Shown piece by piece: positions 1 through 11,595 of a DNA stretch of 64,000 nucleotides (position 1 is the first letter of the stretch; each line of letters starts with the position of its first letter). Position numbers and translations under genes: made by a program. The DNA comes from Cymbomonas tetramitiformis. Its lineage: Eukaryota > Chlorophyta > Pyramimonadophyceae > Pyramimonadales > Pyramimonadaceae. The notes under the pieces are model-generated. The model saw nothing but the letters and a program-made list of their open reading frames with translations. It was not told the origin of the DNA and did no database searches. The DNA is taken from the NCBI GenBank assembly GCA_001247695.2, contig LGRX02034761.1, forward strand, positions 1 to 64,000. Reading direction: 5' to 3'.

Positions 1-184
1 TGCCAGCCGGCGCCTCAGGGTCGAGAAGGTCCGGCAACCAGGCGCCGCGGGGCGCATCTGCCAGTGAACCACCCCCGCCACTTCAGACGATGCCCGCCAC
101 GAAAGGCGGGGATCCAGAGTGTGCAGGGTTTCGTGGAGGCGACCCAAGGGCTGAATTAGCTTTGATCGCTATAAATTGAAAGCG

Positions 185-618
185 CTCGCAGGGGCGATGC
201 GTGGTCAGCCTGAGCGCCAGCTGGCAGGGGCGATGCGTGGTCAGCCTGAGCGCCAGCTGGCAGGGGCGATGCGTGGTCAGCCTGAGCGCCAGCTGGCAGG
301 GGCGATGCGTGGTCAGCCTAAGCGCCAGCTGGCAGGGGCGATGCGTGGTCAGCCTGAGCGCAGCTGGCTCAGAGACGTGCGTGGTCAGCCTGAGCGCGCC
401 AGCTGGCTGCGTGGTCAGCCTGAGCGCCAGCTGGCAGGGGCGATGCGTGGTCAGCCTGAGCGCCAGCTGGCAGGGGCGATGCGTGGTCAGCCTGAGCGCC
501 AGCTGGTAGGGGCGATGCGCGGTCAGCCTGAGCGCCAGCTGGCAGGGGCGATGCGTGGTCAGCCTGAGCGCCAGCTGGCAGGGGCGATGCGTGGTCAGCC
601 TGAGCGCCAGCTGGCAGG
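185..618. repeat. 36-bp minisatellite, about 12 copies
   Basis: Tandem units of 36 bp built around GGGGCGATGCGTGGTCAGCC, with one shortened and one altered copy near 360-415. Because 36 is a multiple of three, several frames on both strands stay open as 12-residue repeats. These are not treated as genes. Confidence 0.95.
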
Positions 619-639
619 CGAACATCCAATTGCACCTTC

Positions 640-2190
640 ACCTCATCGGAAGAGCGCGCTATTGAGCCCCTTGAGGCGCCCTTCGGACACGCTATTGACC
701 CGCCCTTCGTCCCTTATACCGGACTTCGTGGAGCTCCGATCCCAACGTTTCCGCCTCGCGCTTGGTCGTCGATGGCAGGGCAATCTCTCGTCATCTGGCG
801 TGGCATTTCGCTGCCCCGCAAGTCGTTACCACGATCTCTCCCCGGTGCGCGCTTAGCCGCGAGCCATCCAACCTCCTCAATGCAGCCTGCCGCTTTCCCG
901 ACAAGCGGTCGCCTGTGATCGGCCATGCAACGGTCTTCGCCCCAAGCTGCTTCCTTGGCCGTACTCCAGCCGTCACGTCCAGCATGAGACGCATGCTGCT
1001 CTCTTCACTGAGAAGTGCTCTCACCACTCGGTTTCCAGCCCAGCGCAACCGCCGCGCAAAGTGTACCGGACTCATCGAAGTGCCCACCTGGGGTCCGCTG
1101 CGAGGCGAAGGGTAGCTCCATTGGCTCATTCTCCGTCAGGGCGCTGAACATCGCGCCGCCCGAGGTGAACAGGTCTTGAACCCTGCCATGTGAAAAAAGC
1201 TGTGCACCGTCCAGGTGATGGCCCGCTGGAGGCGCCGCGGTGGGCTCCGTCGTGGCGGCCGGTGGAGAGGCTTCATGCAGGGCGCAGACGGGCTCTCGCA
1301 GAAGCGCCTGCGACACACCCTCATCTCGATCCGTCTGCTGGGGCGCAGACGCGTCTGGGTGCATCAGCACTTCGTCCTGCGGGGCGGGCGCGGCCGTGAA
1401 GCTGCGGAATCCCAGAGGAGCCTCGGTGAAGGCGGGGTGCCCAGCAGCGGCGTCCTCCTCGCCCCAACCTGGCGTCAAAGGCAGCCCAAGGATTCAGGGC
1501 TAGCGTCAGCGCAAGCCGCCGAAAGAGGGACCCGCCTCGCACGATTGTGCTGACGTGGCTCAGATTGCCACTGAGGAACTCACTGGGCCTCCACGTCATC
1601 ACAGGCGGGATATCCCTGAGCACTGCGGCTCGACTGGTCACGACGCTATGACAAGATCCAACATGCTCCCAGAGCACCGCCACGTGCCGGAGCAAAGGGC
1701 CTCGTCTGCAGGTGCCCTCCGGCCGGCAGTCATCGCCCCTGCCGCGTGCGCCCTAGCACCACCCACCTGACCTGCAGGGGCTCCCAGGTACTCCACTTTT
1801 AGCCCCGCATGCCCGAGCTGCCGTGGTCCGTGCAAACAACTGGCGCTCCCCTTCCATTCGGCGCGTGACACATCCGCGTGTGACACAGGCAGATAAACTG
1901 TGCGCCCAGCCGGGTAGCGCGGTAACATGCGGCCGAGAGGGGGGGCGTGCATGGCCTGAGAAGGGGGCGGTTGGGGAGCAGCCACGGGGAGGGAGGGAAC
2001 CTGGTACAGACGCTCTGATAGCCGACGAGGGGGCAAGGAAAAGCATGGGGTCACTCATCCCTCCTATTGGTTGCGAGCTGTGGCCACACCCCACACCCTA
2101 GAGCCTCGCGTCGTGTGCCACGGCATCTCCGTTCAGGGCTGGAAGTACACGCACGTTTGGGATCTGTTGGGCACAAGCCTCGTTGCACAG
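640..2190. other. Stretch without a confirmed gene
   Basis: GC-rich DNA downstream of the last clear exon of the minus-strand ATG18/BCAS3 gene. Apart from a candidate minus-strand exon at 1086-1478 I see no recognisable coding region, RNA or transposon end here. It may hold 3' exons or the 3' UTR of that gene. Confidence 0.5.
1086..1478 (-). CDS. Candidate C-terminal exon of the ATG18/BCAS3 gene
   Basis: An open minus-strand frame contains the residues DLFTSGGAMFSALTENEP, which read like ordinary protein. It is followed by CCCCAG and then GTGGGC, a possible splice donor near 1088. It has the same orientation as the ATG18/BCAS3 exons and lies downstream of them, so it could be a C-terminal exon. 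I do not recognise the sequence as a conserved part of that family, and no acceptor was settled. It could equally be a chance frame in GC-rich DNA. Confidence 0.25.
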
Positions 2191-2610
2191 CCTCCGCAAA
2201 GGTATAGCATGCACCTCCGCAAAGGTATAGCATGCACCTCCGCAAAGGTATAGCATGCACCTCCGCAAAGGTATAGCATGCACCTCCATGGTGTGCATCA
2301 CACCTCCTGAGGTGTAGTGCCTCCATAAGATATGTATGTATCACAAGGTATGGCATGCCTCCGCCCAAGGTATAGCATGCACCTCCGCAAGTGCATGCCT
2401 CAAGGTATGGCATGCACCTCCGCAAGGTATGCATGCACCTCCCATAAGGTATATATCATAAGATATATATCGAGTATAGCATGCACCTCCGCAAAGGTAT
2501 GGCATGCCCCTCCGCAAAGGTATGGCATGCACCTCCGCAAAGGTATGGCATGCACCTCCGCAAAGGTATGGCATGCACCTCCGCAAAGGTATAGCATGCA
2601 CCCCCAAAGA
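2191..2610. repeat. 23-bp minisatellite
   Basis: Units of 23 bp based on CCTCCGCAAAGGTATAGCAT recur about 4 times at 2191-2290. They recur again in a disturbed form to 2460 and cleanly at 2485-2610, where some units read GGTATGGCAT. The middle part is interrupted by AT-rich unit variants. Confidence 0.92.
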
Positions 2611-2850
2611 GGGTGTGGTGAGTGAGCCACGACGGTGGGGGGTGTTTGAAGCCTCACCCAGGGTACGCGGATATCGGAGGCATCGTCGCGTCCAGGCGGC
2701 TCGGCAATGGCACTGGCACTGCTCGCCGCACCTCCACACGCCGTGCTGGGCGCTCCTCCAGGTCGAGCGCCAATGTATCTGCCCCCCAGCCGTCACGGCG
2801 CACGTTACGGCGTTGCCACTTACAGTGTGTGCTGACAACATCATCGTGGT

Positions 2851-2979
2851 GCAGGAGGCCTTGGGGCGTGTGCTGGGTTCAGCGCCGCAATGTGCAGGAG
2901 GCCTTGGGGCGTGTGCTGGGTTCAGCGCCGCAATGTGCAGGAGGCCTTGGGGCGTGTGCTGGGCTCAGCGCCGCAATGT
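2851..2979. repeat. 43-bp tandem repeat, 3 copies
   Basis: Three near-identical 43-bp units begin at 2851, 2894 and 2937, each starting GCAGGAGGCCTTGGGGCGTG. They lie just downstream (minus-strand sense) of the exon ending at 3029, so within an intron or 3' region of the ATG18/BCAS3 gene. Confidence 0.95.
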
Positions 2980-3028
2980 GGAGGTGCACTCGTGCGCACA
3001 AGGTGGTGGAAGGGAGGCGGGCGTTTAC

Positions 3029-3523
3029 CTGTGGCGGGAGCTGGGTGCATCGCCATGAACTGAAACTGCGGAGACGCCCACATGGGCTCTCTCTGCGGTC
3101 TGTGCATCGCAATCTCCGCATAGGCCAGCCACCTCTGCCCCTGCTGCTGCTGCCGTACCTTCTGCTGCTCCTGCCCCAGCAGCTGCGCGCCCTCTATCAT
3201 GTCCTCATCCGCCCTCATTGCCAAGGGGAGGGCCCCCTCTGGATGCGCTCGCTCCCAGCTCACCTCCCGCGCGCCCGGCCCCTCCTCCCCGCTCGTGCGG
3301 CCGGAGGATGTAGACCCTGAGTCCACAGAGATGCTGCTGCTCGAGCGTGGCATTCGCGCGCCCGAGGGGGGCCCTGCCTCGCCCCCTTGCGCCTGCGGCA
3401 GCGCCAGGGGCTCCACCCGCTCAGGAGAGTGCACCCCGCGAATGACGTCCCACCGGCTCTGCGTGTCCACCGCCAGCCGCAGCACTTCCTGCCGCAGGCT
3501 CCCACCCGCCTGCCACTTGAGTG
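3029..3523 (-). CDS. ATG18: ATG18/BCAS3 exon 8, BCAS3 domain
   Basis: 495 bp between acceptor CGCCCACAG and donor GTAAAC. It reads QSRWDVIRGVHSPERVEP, then an acidic and serine-rich region, a glutamine-rich helix, and AEIAMHRPQREPMWASPQFQF. The last part matches the AExxTHxxPxRxLWMGPQF signature of the BCAS3 domain. Upstream residues fit the QWDxCRR element before it. This identifies the gene as the BCAS3-type rather than the short ATG18a type. Confidence 0.85.
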
Positions 3524-6500
3524 CTGTGGGCGAGGGCCATTGCCACCATGCCACATCCCCTCCGAGCAGAAGCCGTCAAGAGCTGGGCGAGGAGTCCTTG
3601 CGTGGGCGAGTGACGCGCGCGCTCAGGTGTACGCAAGGGCGCAGACCGCGTGGAAGCGCCGATGTGAAGGGACAGGATAGAGGGGTTTCAGCAGCAGATA
3701 TCCGCTGGCGACTAGCACCCACGTTCCACCCGGTCGTGAGACTTCTTTCACCAACCAACCAAGGACTGAGCGCCTGTCTGGCGGCTCGTGGCGCCCCCTC
3801 CTCGCAGAGGAGGAGTCCACTCACGAACGGCTCAGTTTCTACAGCCCACAGCCCACGGAGAGGGGATCGCAGATGACGGGGCAACAGGGGGGCCTTCCGA
3901 GATTTCAGCATGGGATTCTCGGCGATGAAGCTCTTGGGGGCATTGAGGCACGGCATCAGGATCGGACCTTCGGCCGGCTCTCCGCGTCAATGGGGATCAT
4001 TTCAACGAAGGGGGTCAAGGCAAAGAGCGTTTGGCAGCTGCCCGCCACCATCACATCCAGCATCTGCTTCGCGTCATCCCCCACCGCCCGCCCCACGTCC
4101 GCAAGCTCAGTGATTGGAGCGCTTGATGCAGGGAACGGAAGGTCATCCTGTGGCGTCATCACGCTCAGCAGCGCACGAGCCACGAACGGAAACGTGTGCT
4201 GAATCCTGTGTTCCCTGGTGCGGGTACAAAGTGCAGCCGATCTTCTGTGGCTACGTGGTGCCAAAGGAATCGGTCCAAGCATAAGCACACACATCTATGT
4301 ATAGTAGTCCACGCACGGCAGGGATTGCGCCGCACCTCAGCAGGCTGTGCTGCGCTCTCCCCGGATGCCTTGACTCCCGCGCCCGAGACCGAGCCTCCGT
4401 CACGCTGCATCGGGTGCGCAGGACTCCTGAAGGCCGCCGCTGCCGCCACCGGTTGGGCAGCGGCGGCGAGGCCCGCAGCCGCCGCCGCACTGCCCATGCT
4501 GGCCCTCCACGTGGTGTCCGTGGCATGGATGCGACCAAGGGATGCTCGGACGTGCACTGTGGGCGGCGGCGGCGGGAGCTCCATCACGAGCTGAAGCTGT
4601 GGCGGGGAGGGCGCCAGGTCCCCGGGGTCACCCGGCGATGGCCGCCCATCTGCATCGCAGCGCGCTAGGTGAGTCAGCACGCCCTCGAGGCCGGCGCTTG
4701 CCAGCCATCAAACAGCTGGGGCCCCATCGGGCAGCACTGCCACTGCTTCAGCAACACGGAAAGTAACTGGGGAGGGGGGGTGGGGAGGGGGGCTGCATGC
4801 ACGTCGGCGCACTGGCGCAGAGCCGCCCATCGTAAAAGAGATGGGAGTGGAGGAATGAGAGACGTGCCTCCCAGAGTTCACCCTAAGTGAGGAGGTGGTC
4901 GGGTGCCTCCCAGTGCCCCAGGGTCGCCAACTTACGGCGGGGCGCTCTGACAGCGCCTTCAGACGAACCTTCATCCGGCGGTTTCAGGGCTACTTGTGGC
5001 ACGGAGCTTTGACAGGTGGCCGTGTTCTCACACGTCAACAGTTGTTTCACAATCACCGAATCACGAATCGCATCGCTGCGAGAAATGGACGGCTCGATCT
5101 AGGCTGACTGCGCAATGGAAATCGCGGAGCATGCCGGATGCCAACTTGCAGCTGCACAGAGCCGGGTGGGGCGCAGGCCCGTACCGGCGGCAGCGGTGGC
5201 AGCCACGTGGGTGTCACAGCCGACCTCTCCGCCCTGCGGCTGGATGGCGTACACGTGCGTGGTGCCTCGGGCCGAGCTCACCGCCAGCCACCGGCTGTTG
5301 CTAGAGAAGGCGAGGCCGTCGATGCTGGCCCCAGTAAGCCCGCGGGTGAGCTTGTACAGGTGGTGGTGCGTCGCGCGCCGCCCGCCGGCATTCCCAGCGC
5401 TGATTGGACCAGCCTCTCCCACCAGTCAGCTCCGGCGTCAGTTTTCCCAGCGCTGATCCGGAACAGCACCCCTTCAGGCCACCCCCAACAGATGAATTCC
5501 AGCATGAACGGGGGGGAGGCCGGGGGGTCGCGTTGAGGGCATTCTGACAAGTCGCGCACGGCTGCATGCATACCTGAAGGCATTGGGCACGGGGACGAGC
5601 TTGAACACGTTGATGTTGTTCCCCTGTTCGGATCACCGGCAGGGCCGAGCGAGTGAGTGGCTGAGTCAACCTCCGGCGAGGCGAGGCGAGGCGTGGCGAG
5701 GCGAGGCAGGGGCAGGGGCTGGGGCAGGGCAGGGGCAGGGGCAGGAGGAGGGGTAGGCAGGGGGCAAGGGTGAGCCGCCCATATTACCCGTACGAGCAGC
5801 CAATGCGACTCGGGAGTTGGGGACTCGGGGAGGTGGACGACTCGGGGAGGTGGGGGACTCGGGAGGTGGGGACTCGAGGTGGGGAGTCTAGTGGATGGCG
5901 CGTTTTGGGCTGTCAAGGGTGCAGGGTGTAACCTGAACGGAGGCAGTGACGAGGAGCTGGCCGCTCGGGTCGAAGAGCAGCGCTGCGAGCGGCTTCTGGT
6001 GCGCGCGGAACTCCGTCACCACCTCGCGCGTCACCACGTCTTGGACGATCACCTGCACCCCCCCCCTCTCCACCAAGGGCACCAGGGGCATCAGCCCGAG
6101 TCTTGCGCGAAGCGGGTCACGGCGTACGAATGGGAAATCCTAGGAGGCCTGAAGCGGCCTTCACACAGCACCCAGATGACACCCAGATGACACTCAGATG
6201 ACACTCAGATGATACTCAGCTGTCACCCAGATGACACCCAGATGATACTCAGATGACACCCTGAATGGCATGAGATCGGCCGAAAAAATCCAGCCCACCA
6301 GCATCTCAGTGGATGTGAGAAGCAAATCAGGAGCAGGGCGGGCCCATGACAAGATACCACCAACTCATACATATCCCCAACCCAGATGCAAAGCAGCATG
6401 GAAAGATGATACAATGTGACCCTCAGATGACACTCAGATGACACTGAGAGTGCCGGAGATAAGCACCCCGGAAGGGATTTCAGCACCTCCTTAAAGCTCA

Positions 6501-9363
6501 ACACTGTAAAATGACGCAAGCTGCAGAGGAGACCACCCTCCCGTCTACCACGCGTCATGCAGTCAGACACCGCGGAGAAATGCCTCAGCTGTCTCAGATT
6601 ATCGAGGCCAAAGCGAGTGATTCTCCAAGTTGGTCCGCTCATTACGAAGCACGTGAAATCGCGCATTGCTCACGTGGCGCTCAGTGGTTTGGTGCGCTCG
6701 AAGCCGGGCGTAGCACTGGCACAACTCTCGCAGAGTGTGCACTACAGCCGCGGCGCTCGCAGCGCTCTCAAGCTTGGCGAGTCACTGAAAGGAGAATCGT
6801 CACGGAGTGCTCACAGGACCCTCGCATTGCCGGGCTCACTTCCTGGCTATCGCCTCACGAAACTCAAGCGAAAGACTTGCATCACCTTCACCCTCTACTC
6901 ACGAGTGACACCACCTTCACCCTCTACTCACGTGTGACACCACCTTCACCCTCTACTCACGTGTGACACCACCTTCGCGCAGCATTCATCTGACGGTCAT
7001 GTATTTGTGTCATAGCAGTGAAGACGACGGCGCTCTGCAGCTCTCACCAGCATTCTTGAAGCACTCGCATACCTCGCGCGCAGCACCCTCGTCACAGCAA
7101 AGTAAGAGACACACGACATTCAGGAGACACTTGGATATTGGGGACTCAACACTCACCACGCCGGTGCTCTCGAGCTCCGCATAGCCTTCCTCAAGCTCCG
7201 ACTTGCTCAGCACCTCCGGCTCCTCATCTTCCTCCGCTCCCCCATATTCTACCTCCAATTCCCCGAAGGCACCTTCTAACACTTCTCCGTTGGCATCCCC
7301 TTGCTGCCGAGACATGTAGTCGGAGATGCGGCGGGAGGCGGCGCCCCGTGCAGCGCGCGCCCCTGCAACGAGGTGGTGGCCGGAGGTAGAGGCGACACGG
7401 CCGAGCACGGAGAGCCCGGTGGACAGCAGCCCCGAGGACGAGCTTCCCGTCGTCCCGTCCAAGGTGGGCTTCCCTGCGCCGCCACGTGGAGCGCGACGTC
7501 ACAAACAAGGCACGGCAACCTCATGGGAGAGCGACGTCACAAACAAGGCTCGACAAACTCATGGGCGATCAACATGACAGTCGTGGAAGGTCACCACCGC
7601 CAGGTGTCAATATCACGGCAGGTCCACGTCATCACCGAGGTATGCACCTATCACTGAATGTCACCACGTAGGCCGTCACAACCGTGATACCATAGCCAAC
7701 CAGTGACAGAGAGTGCTCCACAACAACGGCCGTCCGCGATGGCACACAGCCAACACAGCATGACACGTCACCACGGCGCGCCTTCACCACGGCAAGTAAC
7801 AACTGAAGCTGTTATCAAGTCACCATGCTACAGGTTATACTATATGCCACTGCCACGTCACCAACGCAATAAGGCATGACGTCATCACAGACACAGCGCG
7901 TCAACACCGCGGGGAGCTTCCGCGACAAGTCCCCGCTGCAGCAGGTCGCCGTCGCACGATCAACTGCACTTTTCAGTGGTAAAAAGAGAAGGATGATGAT
8001 CGGCGTCTAGCACCTCAGCTCCAGCGGTATCGCAGGCAAGGCCGCACCCCCCCAAATGGTTCTCCTCTACCCTCGCTGGCCCGGCGCGGGCACAGAGAGT
8101 ACAGCCTAGGTCCGAACACGTACGGGCTTGAGGCGTGTGTGCACTATTGCGGCCTGCAGTGACTGAGCCAGAGACTTCACGCATCTTAGGCACCCATAGC
8201 GGTGGGTCTGAATCTGCGATTGGCCTCGAGCTCAACAGCGCACGTTAGCCCTGCGCCTCAGGCTGCGGGGGGCTTTCCCCGCTGGCACGTTGGCTGCCGT
8301 TTGGAGAGGCAGATGGCGCAAGGGAGAGATGGGAGAGCTGGCCGCGGCGAACCTGTGGGAGGCTCATTCGACGCGTACGCTATCCAGCGCGCGCCGAGCG
8401 CGAAGGGGCCCAGGGGGGAGAAGGTGCCGGGGGCTAGCTGCGTCGGGTACGTCTTCAGCGTCAGCACGTTCTCGAAGGTTGCGGTGTCAAAGAGGAAGAT
8501 GAGGGAGGGCAGCGCAACCGCCAGGAACCGCCGGCTGCAGCTCACACTTACTATCCGAGTGCGAAAGCGGAGCTTGTGCAGGTACGCGTGCGACTGGAGA
8601 GAGTAAAACCGTACTGCAGAGGGCCCAGCCAGGTCCCTCTCTCGGAGATTCTCTCGCCGACTCTCCGCCACGTTCTCTCCTTGGCTGTGGTCCGGGCCGT
8701 AAATTGCTAGCACTGCTTGCGCACCGTACAGCGGGCTGTCCAGGTCCTGACTGTCCGGAGCGCGCGGCAGCGCCCGGACCCCGCTCGCGGGGCCGTCCCG
8801 ACGGGAGACGAGCTCACGGATGCTGCCCGGGTCTTGCACATCCCACACCTACGCCACGGGTGGAATGTAGGCGAGGTCCGGGAGGGGAAAGAAAAGGGTT
8901 TCAAGCCGAGAGAGCCACCAAAATACGCACGGTCGCTTCGAATCGCATGAGACTCTCCTTCTAGGCGTGCAGAGTCTTTCGCAAGCACTGCTCTTTTCTC
9001 GCTGTGTGCTGCCGGCCCTAGAGATACACCCACCGACCAAAAGGTAGAGCTAGACACGGATATACCAACAAGGTACTTTTCCCACGTAACGGTGATGCGT
9101 GTTGAAAGCGGTCGGGGCGCGCGCTCGCGAGGAAACCTGCAGCGCACCTGAAAGCCGGTGCGATAGGTTAAACATAGAACCCGCCGGGATTCGTCGTTAA
9201 TCTCCAAAGTGTCATAATTGAGAGAGAGCACTTGTTCGCGTCGGTCATTGTTCGCATCCAGAGGCATGTTGGCTTCTCTTCGCAGCGGCGAAAACTGTGG
9301 CAAGTTGGCCCGCACCGTTGCGGACAAGGCACCGATACCATTCTGCAGCCGGCCAGTGGCCAT
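3029..9363 (-). CDS. ATG18: ATG18/BCAS3-domain autophagy protein, spliced gene (gene level)
   Basis: Predicted beta-propeller protein of the plant ATG18f/g/h (BCAS3-domain) group. The family binds phosphoinositides and acts at the forming autophagosome in the cytoplasm. The ATG at 9363-9361 is the first in a short N-terminal region like that of plant homologues. Exons in order: 9363-9148, 8848-8353, 7473-7157, 6139-5933, 5623-5574, 5399 to about 5225, about 4690-4430, and 3523-3029. Phases agree at every junction I could resolve. Motifs appear in family order: TYRTGFQ/VWDVQ, RELVSRRDGP, VRFYSLQSH, WIAYASN, FRAHQKPLAALLFDPSG, LLVTASVQ/GNNINVFKLVP, YKLTRGLTGA, WLAVSSARGTTHV, and AEIAMH-MWASPQFQF from the BCAS3 region. 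One expected segment, between the GRIHATDTTW exon and the exon starting at 3523, was not found. The C-terminus is unresolved. Donors are lax (GTGCGC, GTTCGC, GTTACA). Introns carry minisatellites. Confidence 0.88.
4194..4290. repeat. Dispersed repeat copy 1 (partner at 59402)
   Basis: About 95 bp starting TGTGCTGAATCCT and ending near AATCGGTCCAAG. It shares most bases and their order with 59402-59497. Flanks are unrelated and no terminal repeats were seen, so it may be a fragment of a short interspersed element. Confidence 0.75.
4430..4690 (-). CDS. ATG18: ATG18/BCAS3 exon 7 (approximate ends)
   Basis: The open minus frame reads THLARCDADGR, a proline-rich stretch, then VHVRASLGRIHATDTTWRAS and an alanine-rich run ending AFRSPAH. 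This matches the plant pattern SVVSRI..GWLGTV, an AAAAA stretch, then VASAFH. The frame and order support the call, but both splice sites are uncertain. Confidence 0.65.
5225..5399 (-). CDS. ATG18: ATG18/BCAS3 exon 6 with the phosphoinositide-binding loop
   Basis: The exon begins after acceptor CCAATCAG. It reads HHHLYKLTRGLTGASIDG, then LAFSSNSRWLAVSSARGT and HVYAIQPQGG. YKLTRG sits where PROPPINs have L/FRRG, the two-arginine phosphoinositide-binding motif. Here the first arginine is threonine, which may weaken lipid binding (inference). The 3' end at GGAGAG/GTCGGC is the best visible donor but is not certain. Confidence 0.85.
5574..5623 (-). CDS. ATG18: ATG18/BCAS3 exon 5 (50 bp)
   Basis: A microexon of 50 bp between acceptor CGAACAG and donor GTATGC, too short for ORF-length screens. 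It reads GNNINVFKLVPVPNAF plus two bases, which continues TASVQ exactly as in plant homologues (TASVQGHNINVF). Confidence 0.9.
5680..5885. repeat. G-rich simple repeats in an ATG18 intron
   Basis: Runs of GGCGA(G) units at 5680-5710, GGGGCA units at 5710-5755, and ACTCGGGGAGGTGG units at 5810-5885. All lie in the intron between exons 4 and 5 or across its edges. Confidence 0.85.
5933..6139 (-). CDS. ATG18: ATG18/BCAS3 exon 4
   Basis: 69 codons between acceptor CCTCCTAG and donor GTTACA. The second half reads VQVIVQDVVTREVVTEFRAH then QKPLAALLFDPSGQLLVTASVQ, the most conserved blade of the BCAS3/ATG18 propeller. It ends in phase 0 and joins directly to GNNINVF of the next exon. Confidence 0.92.
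6165..6260. repeat. 11-bp minisatellite CAGATGACACT
   Basis: About eight to nine CAGATGACACC/T units in an ATG18 intron. Two further units occur near 6421-6445. Confidence 0.9.
6888..6975. repeat. 29-bp tandem repeat, 3 copies
   Basis: CACCTTCACCCTCTACTCAC followed by GTGTGACAC recurs three times in the intron between ATG18 exons 3 and 4. Confidence 0.9.
7157..7473 (-). CDS. ATG18: ATG18/BCAS3 exon 3, variable loop
   Basis: 317 bp between acceptor GGCGCAG and a strong donor GTGAGT. It begins GKPTLDGTTGSSSSG and contains LGRVASTSG and RISDYMSRQ. This matches the position of the serine-rich loop and tyrosine-containing helix that follow the WLAYASN blade in plant homologues. It ends in an acidic stretch. 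Confidence 0.8.
8353..8848 (-). CDS. ATG18: ATG18/BCAS3 exon 2, first propeller blades
   Basis: 496 bp between acceptor CGTAG and donor GTTCGC. It encodes RELVSRRDGP, then an insert region, then AVRFYSLQSHAYLHKLRFRT, FLAVALPSLIFLFD and ARWIAYASNEPP, all colinear with plant ATG18g/h propeller blades. It starts in phase 0 and ends with one extra base that completes a glycine codon with the first two bases of exon 3. Confidence 0.88.
9148..9363 (-). CDS. ATG18: ATG18/BCAS3 exon 1 (start codon)
   Basis: 72 codons from ATG (CAT at 9361-9363 on the plus strand) to CAG, followed by donor GTGCGC. The end reads LTYRTGFQ, which joins in phase 0 to VWDV at 8848. This matches the strongly conserved GYRxGFQ-VWDV junction of plant ATG18 proteins. 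The first 40 residues are not conserved, as usual for the family. The frame stays open upstream to a GTG at 9375, but ATG in the context AGAATGG is the more likely start. Confidence 0.85.
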
Positions 9364-11377
9364 TCTTTCACCCACGAGAGTGCAGCTAGCACGCCAACTG
9401 AAAAGACCTTAAGTGTACTTCGCAGCCCCTGCACCACCCTCGGGTGTACCCTGCCCGTTTGCGCTCACCCTTCGAGAGTGCGCTACGCCTACAGAAGCTG
9501 CAAGGATTTGGAGCAGGAAGAGCGTGAGCGTGCGACCTCAGAACACAGTCTAGACCATTCGATATTTCAAATGCACCCAAAATCTTCGACCAACGCACGT
9601 CGCCACGGCCGCTGTAGTGTGCACATCCAGCGATAAAATGCTGCACGACGACTACGAACACAAGTGGGCTGGAGTCGGAAGACAGCGGACACAGCACCCC
9701 TGGGTGTGGGAAGACGCAACTGAGGTTTGTCAAACTATCGTATGGTATTGAAAGTGATTGGAGCTGGGCATGGGTCGAGTGGACTGGTTCTCTGAATGCG
9801 AAAGAGGGTTCTGGAGCTGTGTAGATCAGCACCTGTCGTGGGTCGAGCTTGACAGTTTTTTGGCATCAGCAGCTCATCATGATCATCAAACGAGGGTCCA
9901 GAGCTATAATTTAAGTGACTTTTTATGTGTTAATTTTAAAGTCATATCGTTATAATTTTAAAGTCACACGACAGCATTCGATTGAGCATAGCATATGATG
10001 ATAGCAGTCGAGCGGTCACTCTCGCGATCTCGTCTCACTGTCACTCTGACTCTCTACAATCGAACGCGACTACAGTATCGCTATCGTAATCGATTACAGT
10101 AGGAGTACTGTGACACGCGACATAAGAATTCTGTCGCTTCTCAGCTCTCACACTCATCTATGATCAATGATGCGCTGCGACCACTATTTCAGCCGTCACT
10201 GCGCGCGGTGCTCTATATAATTTCCCTAAACCTTTCCTGGTTGCATTTTTCTTCTGTTTCGCAAAGTTTTGGCCAACGATCGTCGCACGATCCCCTGGAA
10301 ATGGACGACTCATAAATCGCACGCGGGTTGCGCACGGTGACTGATTGGTGCAGCTCGTTGTGATACAATTTCAAGCCCGGTGATTGGCTGACGTGACAAA
10401 TGGATTTCGTTTTATGGGGGGAGCAGTTTTGATTTTTTCCCAAAAATAATTATATGAGTGGATAGCCCGTGATCAGGGCTACAACTTTTATGGGCAACGC
10501 ACTATAAATGAGCAAGTATGCTCCCTTTCGCCCCCACCTCCCGTATACTTGCACTGTAACAGCCACTCAGCTCTCACCAAGTCCAAGGCGACCAACTGAA
10601 CTCACGCCTCACCGCACCGGCTCACCCTCACGTCAGATTAAGATTCGAGATTGATGATTCACGATAGGCACACGACAGCCGAGTGACAGCGACATCGACG
10701 GTTGAGCTCGGCGAAGGTGACACAACCAGTCAACCACACGAGCGAAGCGAAGCGAAGGATTCTGGATTGGATAGAAGTAGTTACAGCCAGTAGTTGTAAC
10801 TGTCACACTGTCACTCGACTGTCTCAGGACAAGGAGGTTCAGACAAAACATATCCTATGATAAATAGAAACGAATCTAGTAGTAGTTTTTAAAAGTTTAG
10901 TACTCGATTATTATCATCAATTATGTGTCACCCTACCTGTCGTGTGTGTCATGTCACGTGAGTGTCACTGTGTAGTGTGTCATGTCATAGTCATAGTCAC
11001 ACCCGCACCCAGTCACTCCAAGGGATATAAACTTGAAACTAGTTTATACCCCTTGAGTCACTCGACTGACGGTCGCGGTCTGACGCTGACGTTCTTACGT
11101 GAGAGGGACGATTGCACCCATCAAATATCATCGTATTCCACGCCGCACGCGCCGATGAAGAATTGGTTGAACGTAGAATCCATCGAATCTTTGCTGATCG
11201 AGTTTCTCCTATGCGACGCTTCAGTGAAAGCAGGGCCGATATCAGCACTCTGCACTGCTGAAGTGTGCTATCATATTCGATCTTATCATGTCATGAAGCG
11301 TCAGCGTCATGGCATGGAATAAGGCATGGCATATGGCATGGCATGATCCATAGAATGGCATGCGGCGTCATATGAGA
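9364..11377. other. Upstream region of the ATG18/BCAS3 gene, no gene seen
   Basis: The base composition changes from GC-rich to AT-rich at about 9900. I see no coding region or transposon ends. GTCAC-rich and GGCATG-rich simple stretches occur at 10930-11010 and 11320-11370. The promoter of the minus-strand ATG18/BCAS3 gene should lie just above 9363. Confidence 0.6.
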
Positions 11378-11382
11378 AGAAC

Positions 11383-11595
11383 TGCTGGATTTGACACTGT
11401 GACACCCGAAACTGTCACATGTCACTTCCTATAGTAGGCTGGGTGACCGTCACCAGTAGACGGGAAACACCCGTTAGGTTTTTATGTTATCGCTACTTTT
11501 ATCAGTGAGACTTTACCGTTCTGATATCGTACCCCTCAACTCAGGGTTTGTCTCAATAGCTAGATATATATTACAGCAGACCTGTATATCTAACA
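11383..11595 (+). repeat. 5' LTR of gag-only element 1
   Basis: Begins TG and ends CA, and is matched by 19978-20190. It is followed by GGTTTGGCCCC, the place where a primer-binding site is expected; the cognate tRNA was not identified. Confidence 0.92.

Noticed and set aside
176..856. Long overlapping ORFs on both strands over the 36-bp repeat
   Set aside because: The repeat unit length is a multiple of three, so several frames stay open by construction; no domain or start context.
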